Origin: Sphingomonadales bacterium
GTDB taxonomy: Bacteria; Pseudomonadota; Alphaproteobacteria; Sphingomonadales; Sphingomonadaceae
NCBI GenBank assembly: GCA_020200935.1
Contig: JAIVHR010000007.1
Span: 1-9,070 of the forward strand
Reading direction: 5' to 3'
Length of the DNA stretch: 9,070 nt
In this document: positions 1 to 5,618 of the stretch, one piece after another
Numbering within the stretch: the stretch's first letter is position 1
How the letters are laid out: each line of letters begins with the position of its first letter
Translations under genes and position numbers: made by a program
The notes under the pieces: model-generated
Database searches by the model: none
What the model was told of the DNA's origin: nothing
The model's input: only the letters and a program-made list of their open reading frames with translations

Positions 1-61
1 AGGCCATGGGGTGCATTAAACTGCCAACGGTCGAAAGAGAACCGGTAGCTCTTGTCGGTCT

Positions 62-102
62 TCGAGCCGAGCTCCCCCGGATCGAGCCGAGCTCCCCCGG
101 AT
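62..102. repeat. 20-bp tandem repeat, two copies
   Basis: The unit CGAGCCGAGCTCCCCCGGAT occurs at 63-82 and again, without change, at 83-102; the base before the first copy also matches, so 41 bases have period 20. It runs directly into GATCAAGTCGGG (100-111), a variant of the outer motif of the repeat elements R1 and R2. It is non-coding and probably a local slippage duplication at the edge of R1. Confidence 0.85.
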
Positions 103-137
103 CAAGTCGGGACCTATCCCTTTCAGACAATGAATTG

Positions 138-277
138 GGAAAGCCGTCACCCCAGCGAAGGCTGGGGTCTATCCCGGATAGGCGAGCGCCAGACCGACAG
201 CCGGGATAGATTTCAGCCTCCGCTGGAATGACGTGATTCCTTGTCCGAAGGGGATAATCGGCGATCAGGTCCGGGGT
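138..277. repeat. Folded repeat element R1 (hairpin - inverted repeat - hairpin)
   Basis: A 140-base element that can fold into a cruciform. In order: hairpin CCCCAGC-GAAG-GCTGGGG (150-167); TCTATCCCGG (168-177), which pairs perfectly with CCGGGATAGA (201-210); then a second hairpin around 211-228 with one mismatch. The two halves are imperfect inverted copies of each other. It is about 92% identical by eye, with no gaps, to R2 at 1609-1748 in the same orientation. It lies just downstream of purQ, where it might also affect transcript ends or mRNA stability. I recognise it as a dispersed intergenic repeat of the sort common in sphingomonads, from memory only. Confidence 0.85.
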
Positions 278-323
278 CGCACCCACCCCTGGCCCCTCCG
301 CAAGCGAGAGGGGAAGTCCGCGC

Positions 324-988
<665 letters not shown>

Positions 989-989
<1 letters not shown>

Positions 990-1240
990 CAGGCGGCGAC
1001 CTCTCGCTCGTCGTGCGGCAGGATCTTGAAATTCTCGATCACCGTATTGGCGAGCAGCTTGCGGCACATTTCCTCGACCTGCTCGTCGCTGACGCTCTCG
1101 TCGAGATCGAGCTCGATCAGCTTGCCCTGGCGGACGCCGCGCACGCCTTCGAAACCCAGCGCGTCGAGCGCATGGTGGATGGCCTTGCCCTGCGGGTCGA
1201 GAACGCCCGGTTTCAGGGTGACGTGAACGCTGATTTTCAT
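989..1240 (-). CDS. purS: Phosphoribosylformylglycinamidine synthase subunit PurS
   Basis: PurS is the small bridging subunit (83 residues here, about 80 in the family) that joins PurL and PurQ in the PurLQS FGAM synthase and helps pass ammonia between them. The sequence opens with the beta strand [20 protein letters not shown], followed by a helix ([12 protein letters not shown]) and the conserved [11 protein letters not shown] strand, then [19 protein letters not shown] at the C-terminus. The ribosome site GAGGAGG (reverse complement of 1248-1254) is seven bases from the ATG. The stop overlaps the purQ start, which implies translational coupling. PurC lies upstream on the same strand but is 552 bp away, separated by a plus-strand small gene and repeat R2, so purSQ probably has its own promoter within 1241-1421; I could not pick that promoter with confidence. 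Confidence 0.97.
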
Positions 1241-1421
1241 GGGCTGGCCTCCTCGCTGGGCTCCTCGCTCGGCTTGGCGGCCCTCTATGGCAAAGCGGCG
1301 GAATTGCCAAGGGCGCGGGCCGCCGCACGGTTAGCGAAAGATGAATTCCCCAATGCGCGGTTAACCCTTCGGCAATCGCCCGAGCCTAGCTTCGCCGGTC
1401 GGATTCAGGGAGTGCGGGCGG

Positions 1422-1571
1422 ATGGTCATTCTGGCGCTTGTCATGTTCGTCGGGCTGTTCGGCTTCGGCGAGGATATTCTCGGCTATCGCGACGGCAGCG
1501 GCATGGTCCGCGTCGGGCTGATCGCGAGCTTCACCTTCGGCATCATCTGCGGATTGAAGCTCGGGCGTTAG
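1422..1571 (+). CDS. Small hydrophobic membrane protein (49 aa)
   Basis: I do not recognise a family. The frame reads MVILALVMFVGLFGF, then a short charged loop (GEDILGYRDGSGMVR, about residues 16-30), then a second hydrophobic segment VGLIASFTFGIICGL and ends KLGR. That gives two short membrane spans with charged residues confined to the loop and tail, which is hard to get by chance. A ribosome site AGGGAG lies at 1407-1412, nine bases before the ATG. It is divergent from purS and ends six bases before repeat R2. A GTG at 1412 is in another frame. Being under 60 codons, it is easily missed by automatic gene calling. Conservation in relatives would settle whether it is real. Confidence 0.55.
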   Translation: MVILALVMFVGLFGFGEDILGYRDGSGMVRVGLIASFTFGIICGLKLGR

Positions 1572-1576
1572 CTTTC

Positions 1577-1750
1577 GTCATGCCGGACTTGATCCGGCAC
1601 AAGGAATCGGAAAGCCGTCACCCCAGCGCAGGCTGGGGTCTATCCCGGATGCGCGAGCGCGAGACCGACAGCCGGGATAGATTCCAGCCTTCGCTGGAAT
1701 GACGTGTTTTCTTGGCCGAAGGGGATAATCGTCGATCAAGTCCGGGGTGA
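1577..1750. repeat. Folded repeat element R2 (second copy of R1, more complete)
   Basis: This is the fuller form of the element. A first hairpin TGCCGGA-CTTGA-TCCGGCA (1581-1599) is followed by hairpin CCCCAGC-GCAG-GCTGGGG (1621-1638), TCTATCCCGG (1639-1648) pairing perfectly with CCGGGATAGA (1672-1681), and hairpin TTCCAGC-CTTC-GCTGGAA (1682-1699). Outer motifs CCGGACTTGATC (1583-1594) and GATCAAGTCCGG (1734-1745) are perfect inverted repeats closing the whole unit. The core 1609-1748 differs from R1 at about 11 of 140 positions by eye. It starts six bases after the small plus-strand gene and lies 42 bases from the purC stop, so it sits between convergent genes. Confidence 0.88.
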
Positions 1751-1792
1751 CGGTGTCGGGGATCCGTGCTCCCGCCTTGGCGGGAGCCGCCC

Positions 1793-2572
1793 TCACTTGC
1801 CCCGTTTCTTGCGCTGCTGGTCGAGATCGACGACTTCGTTGGTCTCGCCTTCGGGCAGCAGCCCCAGCCGCCGCGCCACCTCCTGATAGGCTTCGACCTC
1901 GCCGCCGAGATCGCGGCGGAAGCGGTCCTTGTCGAGCTTCTCGTTCGATTTCATGTCCCACAGCCGGCAGCCGTCGGGGCTGATCTCGTCGGCGAGGATC
2001 AGCCGCGAATATTCATTGTCCCAGATCCGCCCGAATTCGAGCTTGAAGTCGACCAGCCGGATGCCGATTGCCGCGAACAGCCCGCACATGAAGTCGTTGA
2101 CGCGGATCGCCATGTCGGTGATCTCGTTCATCTCGTCCTGGCTCGCCCAGCCGAAGCAGGCGATATGCTCCTCGGCGACGAGCGGATCGCCGAGCGCGTC
2201 GTCCTTGTAGCAATATTCGATCAAGGTGCGGGGCAGCTGCTCGCCCTCCTCGATGCCGAGCCGCTGCGAGAGCGAACCGGCCGCGACATTGCGGACGATC
2301 ACTTCGATCGGCACGATCTCGACCTGGCGGACGAGCTGTTCGCGCATGTTGAGGCGGCGGATGAAATGGGTCGGCACGCCGATCGCGCCGAGCGCGGTGA
2401 AGATATGCTCGGAGATGCGGTTGTTGAGCACGCCCTTGCCGTTGATCGTGCCCTTCTTCTGATTGTTGAAGGCGGTCGCGTCATCCTTGAAATACTGGAT
2501 GATGGTGCCCGGCTCGGGTCCTTCATAGAGGATCTTGGCCTTGCCTTCGTAGATCTGGCGGCGGCGTGCCAT
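1793..2572 (-). CDS. purC: Phosphoribosylaminoimidazole-succinocarboxamide synthase (SAICAR synthetase)
   Basis: PurC joins CAIR and L-aspartate, using ATP, to make SAICAR in de novo purine synthesis. The product is 259 residues, a normal bacterial length. It starts [20 protein letters not shown], with the ATP-site lysines in EGKAK (9-13). [18 protein letters not shown] (30-47), the signature [17 protein letters not shown] (84-100), LVDFKLEFG (173-181) and the second signature [14 protein letters not shown] (193-206) are all present. I chose the ATG at 2572-2570 because homologues start there and GGGAG (reverse complement of 2579-2583) lies six bases upstream; the longer frame to 2671 runs through the likely promoter. 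PurC normally neighbours purSQ, but here repeat R2 and a small opposite-strand gene separate them. A REP palindrome ends just upstream of its probable promoter. Confidence 0.98.
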   Translation of the reverse strand: MARRRQIYEGKAKILYEGPEPGTIIQYFKDDATAFNNQKKGTINGKGVLNNRISEHIFTALGAIGVPTHFIRRLNMREQLVRQVEIVPIEVIVRNVAAGSLSQRLGIEEGEQLPRTLIEYCYKDDALGDPLVAEEHIACFGWASQDEMNEITDMAIRVNDFMCGLFAAIGIRLVDFKLEFGRIWDNEYSRLILADEISPDGCRLWDMKSNEKLDKDRFRRDLGGEVEAYQEVARRLGLLPEGETNEVVDLDQQRKKRGK

Positions 2573-2642
2573 GGTCAGCTCCCGAAAAGAAACGCGCCCC
2601 GGACGCGGCGGCGTATCGCGCGCGGGCCGAGGCGGGAATGCC

Positions 2643-2671
2643 GATATAGGGCACTTGGCGGGACCGCGCAA
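2643..2671 (-). promoter_or_regulatory. Probable purC promoter
   Basis: On the minus strand TTGCGC (reverse complement of 2666-2671) and TATATC (2643-2648) are 17 bases apart, giving a start near 2636 and a leader of about 64 bases. The -35 match is only partial (three of six), which is common in alphaproteobacteria. REP copy A begins eight bases upstream of the -35 box, at 2679. The call rests on spacing and position only. Confidence 0.4.
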
Positions 2672-2678
2672 TCGACCG

Positions 2679-2766
2679 TATTTCGGTGACAGTGCACTTA
2701 ATTCATTGCACCCAACTTACAGGTCGAAATGTGCTCGCCTGAATTAAGTGCACTGTCACCGAAATA
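2679..2766. repeat. REP palindrome, copy A
   Basis: Two 26-base arms, 2679-2704 and 2741-2766, are perfect reverse complements around a 36-base loop. The left arm begins TATTTCGGTGACAGTGCA and continues CTTAATTC. It lies between the purC promoter and the transposase gene. The same arms recur at copies B and C, which makes this the likely substrate family of the neighbouring RAYT. Confidence 0.95.
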
Positions 2767-2800
2767 TTGACCCACCCGCCGCGGCGGGGCACGAAAGGCC

Positions 2801-3463
2801 ATGGCCCGTCTCGCCCGCCTCGTCGTCCCCGGCCTGCCGCACCACGTCACCCAGCGCGGCAACGGGCGGCAGCGCGTCTTCTTCAACGACGCCGATTACC
2901 GCGCCTATCGCGACGGCCTCGGCGAGGCTTGCCGCGCCGCCGATGTCGAGGTCTGGGCCTGGGTGCTGATGCCCAACCACGTGCACATGATCCTGGTGCC
3001 GCAGGACGAAGACGGCATCCGCCGCGCGCTCGCGCCGCTTCACCGCCGCTATGCCGGCCGCATTCATGCGCGCGAGAAGCGCACCGGCCATTTCTGGCAG
3101 GGACGCTTCGGCTGCGCGGTGATGGACGAGGCGCATCTCGGCGCGGCCCTCCGCTATATCGCACTCAATCCGGTACAGGCGCGGCTGGTCGAGCGGGCGG
3201 AGGACTGGAAATGGTCGAGTCTGCACGCCCATCTCGGCCGGGTCGAGGATGACGGCGTGACGACGGTCGCGCCGGTGCGCGAGCGCTATCCCGACTTCGC
3301 GGCGATGCTCGAGGCGGGCGAAGAGCAAGCGGCATTGGAACGGCTGTTCAAGGCCCAAACGACCGGCAGGCCCGTCGGCGGAGACCGCTTCATCGGGACG
3401 ATCGAGAAGCGGACAGGGCGCAGCTTGCGGCCGGGCAGGCCGGGCCCGAAGAAATTTCGGTGA
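2801..3463 (+). CDS. REP-associated tyrosine transposase (RAYT, IS200/IS605-like TnpA_REP)
   Basis: A 220-residue Y1 HUH single-strand transposase of the type that acts on REP palindromes. It opens MARLARLVVPGLPHHVTQRGN, the usual RAYT start. The metal-binding HUH motif is His60-Val-His62 in MPNHVHMILVP (57-67). GHFWQGRFGCAVMD follows at 96-109, and the likely catalytic Tyr119 is in YIALNPVQARLV (119-130). The C-terminal tail (GTIEKRTGRSLRPGRPGPKK) is basic and typical. All key residues are present and the frame is unbroken, so it may be active. The ribosome site is weak (GAAAGG before the ATG). It is flanked by REP copies A and B, and its stop codon TGA (3461-3463) lies inside a partial REP unit. 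RAYTs are generally single-copy, domesticated genes rather than selfish insertion sequences. Confidence 0.96.
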   Translation: MARLARLVVPGLPHHVTQRGNGRQRVFFNDADYRAYRDGLGEACRAADVEVWAWVLMPNHVHMILVPQDEDGIRRALAPLHRRYAGRIHAREKRTGHFWQGRFGCAVMDEAHLGAALRYIALNPVQARLVERAEDWKWSSLHAHLGRVEDDGVTTVAPVRERYPDFAAMLEAGEEQAALERLFKAQTTGRPVGGDRFIGTIEKRTGRSLRPGRPGPKKFR

Positions 3464-3490
3464 ATTTCGGTGACAGTATTTCGGTGACAG
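3454..3490 (+). repeat. Nested partial REP ends (three stacked starts)
   Basis: The REP left end ATTTCGGTGA appears three times in succession: at 3454-3463 as ten bases, at 3464-3477 as fourteen (ATTTCGGTGACAGT), and at 3478 as the start of full copy B. The first partial unit supplies the last codons and stop of the transposase. This looks like repeated insertion or slippage at the same REP end. Confidence 0.85.
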
Positions 3491-3562
3491 TGCACTTAAT
3501 TCATTCGTCGCGGTGCCGCTCAGGAAGGGGTGCGCGGAATTAAGTGCACTGTCACCGAAATA
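3477..3562. repeat. REP palindrome, copy B
   Basis: Arms 3477-3502 and 3537-3562 are identical to those of copy A and perfectly complementary; the 34-base loop differs from A except for its first three bases (ATT). It lies between the transposase and the NTF2-like gene and ends seven bases before that gene's ribosome binding site, so any promoter for that gene must lie within or upstream of the palindrome. Confidence 0.95.
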
Positions 3563-3579
3563 CGAAATAGGAGAATCGC

Positions 3580-4023
3580 ATGGACTTCGCCGATCTCGAT
3601 ACGCTGATCAGCGCGCTCTATACCGCGATCTCGGGGCCCGAGGGCGGGCAGGATTGGGAGCTCGAGCGGCGGATCTGCCATCCCGACGCGCGGATGGTGC
3701 GCACCCGGGTCGACGAGGACGGCAAGCCGCTCATGTGGTCCTTCGACACCGAGGGCTTCATCGCGGCGACGATCCCGCTGCTCGAGGGCCGTGCCTTTTA
3801 CGAGGTCGAGACCGATCGCAAGACGTTTCGCTTCGGCAATGTCGCGCAGGTCTTCAGCGCCTATGAGGGGCGCGAGGGCGGGGCGGACGGCGAGCTGCTC
3901 TTCAAGGGTATGAACATGATCCACTGCTTCCGGGACGGCGAGCGCTGGTGGATCATGCATGTCATCTGGGACAATGAGCGCGAGGGCGTGAAGCTGCCGC
4001 CAGCGGAGTGGTTCGACGGATAG
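3580..4023 (+). CDS. NTF2/SnoaL-like protein of unknown function
   Basis: A 147-residue soluble protein with no signal peptide or membrane segment. The pattern suggests the cone-shaped NTF2/SnoaL fold: an N-terminal helix (DFADLDTLISALYTAIS), the loss-of-function-style stretch WELERRICHPDARMVRTR (26-43), a strand after GKPLMWSFDTEGFI, and C-terminal strands MNMIHCFRDGERWWIMHVIW (111-130). Members act as small enzymes or ligand binders, so no substrate can be named. AGGAG at 3569-3573 is six bases before the ATG. REP copy B ends 17 bases before the start codon and copy C begins 11 bases after the stop, so the gene is tightly bracketed. The strong ribosome site and codon use like its neighbours argue that it is real. 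The fold assignment is by eye and moderate in strength. Confidence 0.8.
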   Translation: MDFADLDTLISALYTAISGPEGGQDWELERRICHPDARMVRTRVDEDGKPLMWSFDTEGFIAATIPLLEGRAFYEVETDRKTFRFGNVAQVFSAYEGREGGADGELLFKGMNMIHCFRDGERWWIMHVIWDNEREGVKLPPAEWFDG

Positions 4024-4034
4024 GGTCGCGCTCG

Positions 4035-4122
4035 TATTTCGGTGACAGTGCATTTAATTCATTTCCGTATGCGAGCAGCCGTATGAGTCGGCTTTGGAAT
4101 TAAATGCACTGTCACCGAAATA
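4035..4122. repeat. REP palindrome, copy C (covariant)
   Basis: Arms 4035-4060 and 4097-4122 are perfect reverse complements around a 36-base loop. Compared with copies A and B the left arm has CATTTAATTC in place of CACTTAATTC, and the right arm carries the matching change, GAATTAAATG for GAATTAAGTG. The pair of changes keeps all 26 base pairs. It begins 11 bases after the stop of the NTF2-like gene. Confidence 0.95.
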
Positions 4123-4164
4123 GTATGAGTCGGCTTTGGAATTAAATGCACTGTCACCGAAATA
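4081..4164 (+). repeat. 42-bp perfect tandem duplication of a REP half
   Basis: Positions 4081-4122 and 4123-4164 are identical over 42 bases. The unit is the last 16 bases of the copy C loop (GTATGAGTCGGCTTTG) plus the whole 26-base right arm. The left arm therefore has two identical possible partners. The absence of any difference implies a recent event. Confidence 0.95.
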
Positions 4165-4183
4165 GGTTCGGGGCATGGGCGGC

Positions 4184-4360
4184 TCATGCCCGTTCGGTGC
4201 GGTTCGCCGGGCTGCCGTCGCGATCGAGCGCGACGGCGATCTCAGGCGCGCCGGCCGGGGCGTCGATCGGGCCGATGGCGACCAGGGTGCTGGTCAGGCT
4301 CAGCGCGAGCGCGGCAGCGGCGGCGAACAGATGCTTTGCGATTTCGATTTGTCCAAACAT
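4184..4360 (-). CDS. Small membrane or exported protein, divergent from LysR gene
   Basis: A 58-residue protein of no family I can name. It begins MFGQIEIAKHLFAAAAALAL, with one hydrophobic segment at about 10-31 (LFAAAAALALSLTSTLVAIG), then a polar tail with PIDAPAGAPEIAVALDRDG. This could be a signal anchor or an uncleaved signal peptide. I chose this ATG because a near-perfect AGGAGG (reverse complement of 4366-4371) lies five bases upstream; the frame extends to 4504 but without support. It is transcribed away from the LysR regulator, across a 166-bp gap, the usual arrangement for a LysR target. The stop lies inside a small hairpin (GGGCATG 4171-4177 with CATGCCC 4185-4191), and the REP duplication begins 20 bases beyond the stop. 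Confidence 0.68.
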   Translation of the reverse strand: MFGQIEIAKHLFAAAAALALSLTSTLVAIGPIDAPAGAPEIAVALDRDGSPANRTERA

Positions 4361-4424
4361 GGTAACCTCCTGAAGCTCGGCCCTGAAACCATGGCCTGAT
4401 CCGTCGCCTCGGCGGTCGGTCTGA

Positions 4425-4517
4425 CTTATGGTCCGATCGCGGCGACAGACATCGGATAGGCCGGGTTTCGCCGCGCATCCAACTAAACGCTGGACGCAAA
4501 CCATAAGCTGAGCTTAT
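4425..4517. promoter_or_regulatory. Candidate LysR operator sites in divergent region
   Basis: A perfect palindrome ATAAGCT-G-AGCTTAT lies at 4503-4517, directly ahead of the LysR gene. CCATAAG at 4501-4507 is also the reverse complement of CTTATGG at 4425-4431, so related half-sites are about 70 bases apart. LysR regulators commonly bind AT-rich dyads between themselves and a divergent target; assignment of these particular sites is inference. Confidence 0.45.
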
Positions 4518-4520
4518 ATA
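4491..4520 (+). promoter_or_regulatory. Probable LysR gene promoter, possibly leaderless
   Basis: TGGACG (4491-4496) and TATATA (4515-4520) are separated by 18 bases. The -10 box ends only six bases before the ATG at 4527, so transcription should begin at or next to the start codon, and no ribosome site is visible there. The box overlaps the palindrome 4503-4517, which would allow autorepression. Confidence 0.4.
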
Positions 4521-4526
4521 TCGTCC

Positions 4527-5441
4527 ATGCGCCGCCTGCCGCCTCTCGCCGCCATCCGCGCCTTTGAGGCCGCCGCGCGCCAAGAGAATTTCACCAAAGC
4601 CGCCGACGAGCTCGGGATGACCCAGGCGGCGGTCAGCTATCAGGTCAAGTCATTGGAACAGGCGGTCGGCGCGCCGCTCTTCCTGCGCGAACGCGGCCGG
4701 GTGAGATTGACCGAAGCGGGCGCCCAGCTCGCCCTCCAGGTCACCGCCGCCTTCGAAACGCTCGACGAAGCCTTCGACCGGCTGCGCATCGACGAGGAGG
4801 CGACGCTCGGCGTCTCGACCCTGACCAGCCTGGCGCTGCGCTGGCTCGCCCCGCGGCTCGGCGGCTTCCAGCTCGCGCGGCCGGCGCTCGCGGTGCGGCT
4901 CGATGTCGGCGACAGGCTGACCGATTTCGCCCGCGACGATGTCGATGTCGCGGTCCGCGCCGGGCGCGGCGAATGGCCGGGCCTGCACAGCCGCTTCCTG
5001 ATGCGCGCGCCCTTCGCGCCGATGGCGAGCCCCGGCTTCGTCGCCGCGCACGGCCCGCTCGATACGCCGCGGGCGATTCTGGCGTCGCGCCTGCTGAGCC
5101 CCGACGATGTCTGGTGGAAGCGCTGGGCGGCCGAGGCCGGGTTCGGCGGCATGCCGCCGCCGCCGGTCCCCGGCGTACGCTACGATTCGCAGCCGATCGA
5201 GGGCAGCGCGGCGATCGCCGGACAGGGGATCGCGATGCTCAATCCGGTCTTCTGGCACGACGAGCTGCGCGACGGCCGGCTCGTCCAACTCGGCGAGACC
5301 TTGCTCGGCAAGCTCGGTTACTGGGTCGTCTGTCCCGAACACAAGCGCAACCAGCCCAAGGTCAAGGCCTTCCGCGACTGGATCATCGCCGAAGCCGAAG
5401 CCGATCCGCTCGCCGAACTGATCCGTGTGCCGCCGGAATAG
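4527..5441 (+). CDS. LysR-family transcriptional regulator, GcvA-like
   Basis: A 304-residue LysR regulator. The winged helix-turn-helix is at the N-terminus, with the helix-turn-helix at about 23-42 (AADELGMTQAAVSYQVKSLE) and the wing motif LFLRERGRVRLTEAGAQL at 51-68. The effector-binding type 2 periplasmic-protein-like domain spans about 88-295, including LTSLALRWLAPRLGGFQ and the DDVDVAVRAGRGEWPGL segment typical of the GcvA/AmpR/TrpI group. Its length and the short interdomain helix fit that group. The ligand cannot be inferred. Its probable target is the divergent small protein at 4184-4360. The start has no ribosome site but a -10-like box close upstream. It is convergent with nadE, with a hairpin-rich element between them. 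Confidence 0.96.
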   Translation: MRRLPPLAAIRAFEAAARQENFTKAADELGMTQAAVSYQVKSLEQAVGAPLFLRERGRVRLTEAGAQLALQVTAAFETLDEAFDRLRIDEEATLGVSTLTSLALRWLAPRLGGFQLARPALAVRLDVGDRLTDFARDDVDVAVRAGRGEWPGLHSRFLMRAPFAPMASPGFVAAHGPLDTPRAILASRLLSPDDVWWKRWAAEAGFGGMPPPPVPGVRYDSQPIEGSAAIAGQGIAMLNPVFWHDELRDGRLVQLGETLLGKLGYWVVCPEHKRNQPKVKAFRDWIIAEAEADPLAELIRVPPE

Positions 5442-5476
5442 CGCGGCCTTCAAACCCTATCGAGCGAAGCGAATAG

Positions 5477-5617
5477 CCCTCTCCCATGGGGAGAGGGTTG
5501 GGTGAGGGGTTCCGCCCTATCGAGAGTGCGGAACCCCTCATCCAACTCCGCCTAAGCTCGTCCTTCGCTCCGCTCGGCCTCGCCAAGGCTCCGTATCCTT
5601 CTCCCTCTGGGAGAAGG
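5477..5617. repeat. Hairpin-rich repeat between convergent genes (S1)
   Basis: Three stem-loops in a row: CCCTCTCCC-ATG-GGGAGAGGG (5477-5497); a long inner inverted repeat with 18-base arms 5497-5514 and 5529-5546 (GTTGGGTGAGGGGTTCCG, one G-T mismatch); and CCTTCTCCC-TCT-GGGAGAAGG (5597-5617), which ends one base before the nadE stop codon. It fills the gap between the LysR and nadE stops. The outer stems could act as bidirectional transcript ends, but there are no T-runs, so they are not classical terminators. The GGGAGAGGGTTGGGTGAGGGG motif family also appears in the 8001-8124 element. Confidence 0.85.
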
Positions 5618-5618
5618 T

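Larger units (their letters stand above)
1..323. other. Intergenic region downstream of purQ
   Basis: No convincing gene is seen here. A short open frame at 6-209 is composed of repeat sequence and has no ribosome binding site. The region holds the 20-bp tandem repeat (62-102) and the folded repeat element R1 (138-277). Positions 1-60 and 278-323 show nothing recognisable. In sphingomonads purL often follows purQ on this strand, so it could begin beyond the left edge; that is inference. Confidence 0.6.

Noticed and set aside
1285..1310. TTGGCA and CATAGA on the minus strand as a purS promoter
   Set aside because: The -10 match is poor (three of six) and the spacing short; not strong enough to list.
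990..1328. Long N-terminal extension of the purQ frame
   Set aside because: It is purS read out of frame; PurQ starts at [12 protein letters not shown] with the one-base overlap to the purS stop.
1766..2689. 307-codon plus-strand frame opposite purC
   Set aside because: Antisense shadow of purC; no independent evidence.
2756..3358. 200-codon minus-strand frame opposite the RAYT
   Set aside because: Shadow of the transposase gene, whose HUH and tyrosine motifs fix the coding strand.
3520..4053. 177-codon minus-strand frame opposite the NTF2-like gene
   Set aside because: It runs through two REP arms and has no ribosome site; the plus-strand gene has a good one.
2679..4164. REP repeats as a CRISPR array
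   Set aside because: The repeats are long palindromes with internal loops, irregularly spaced around genes, with no spacers of uniform length and no cas genes.
4171..4191. Hairpin GGGCATG-CATGCCC as a terminator for the small minus-strand gene
   Set aside because: The stem is only seven pairs, overlaps the stop codon and is not followed by a T-run.
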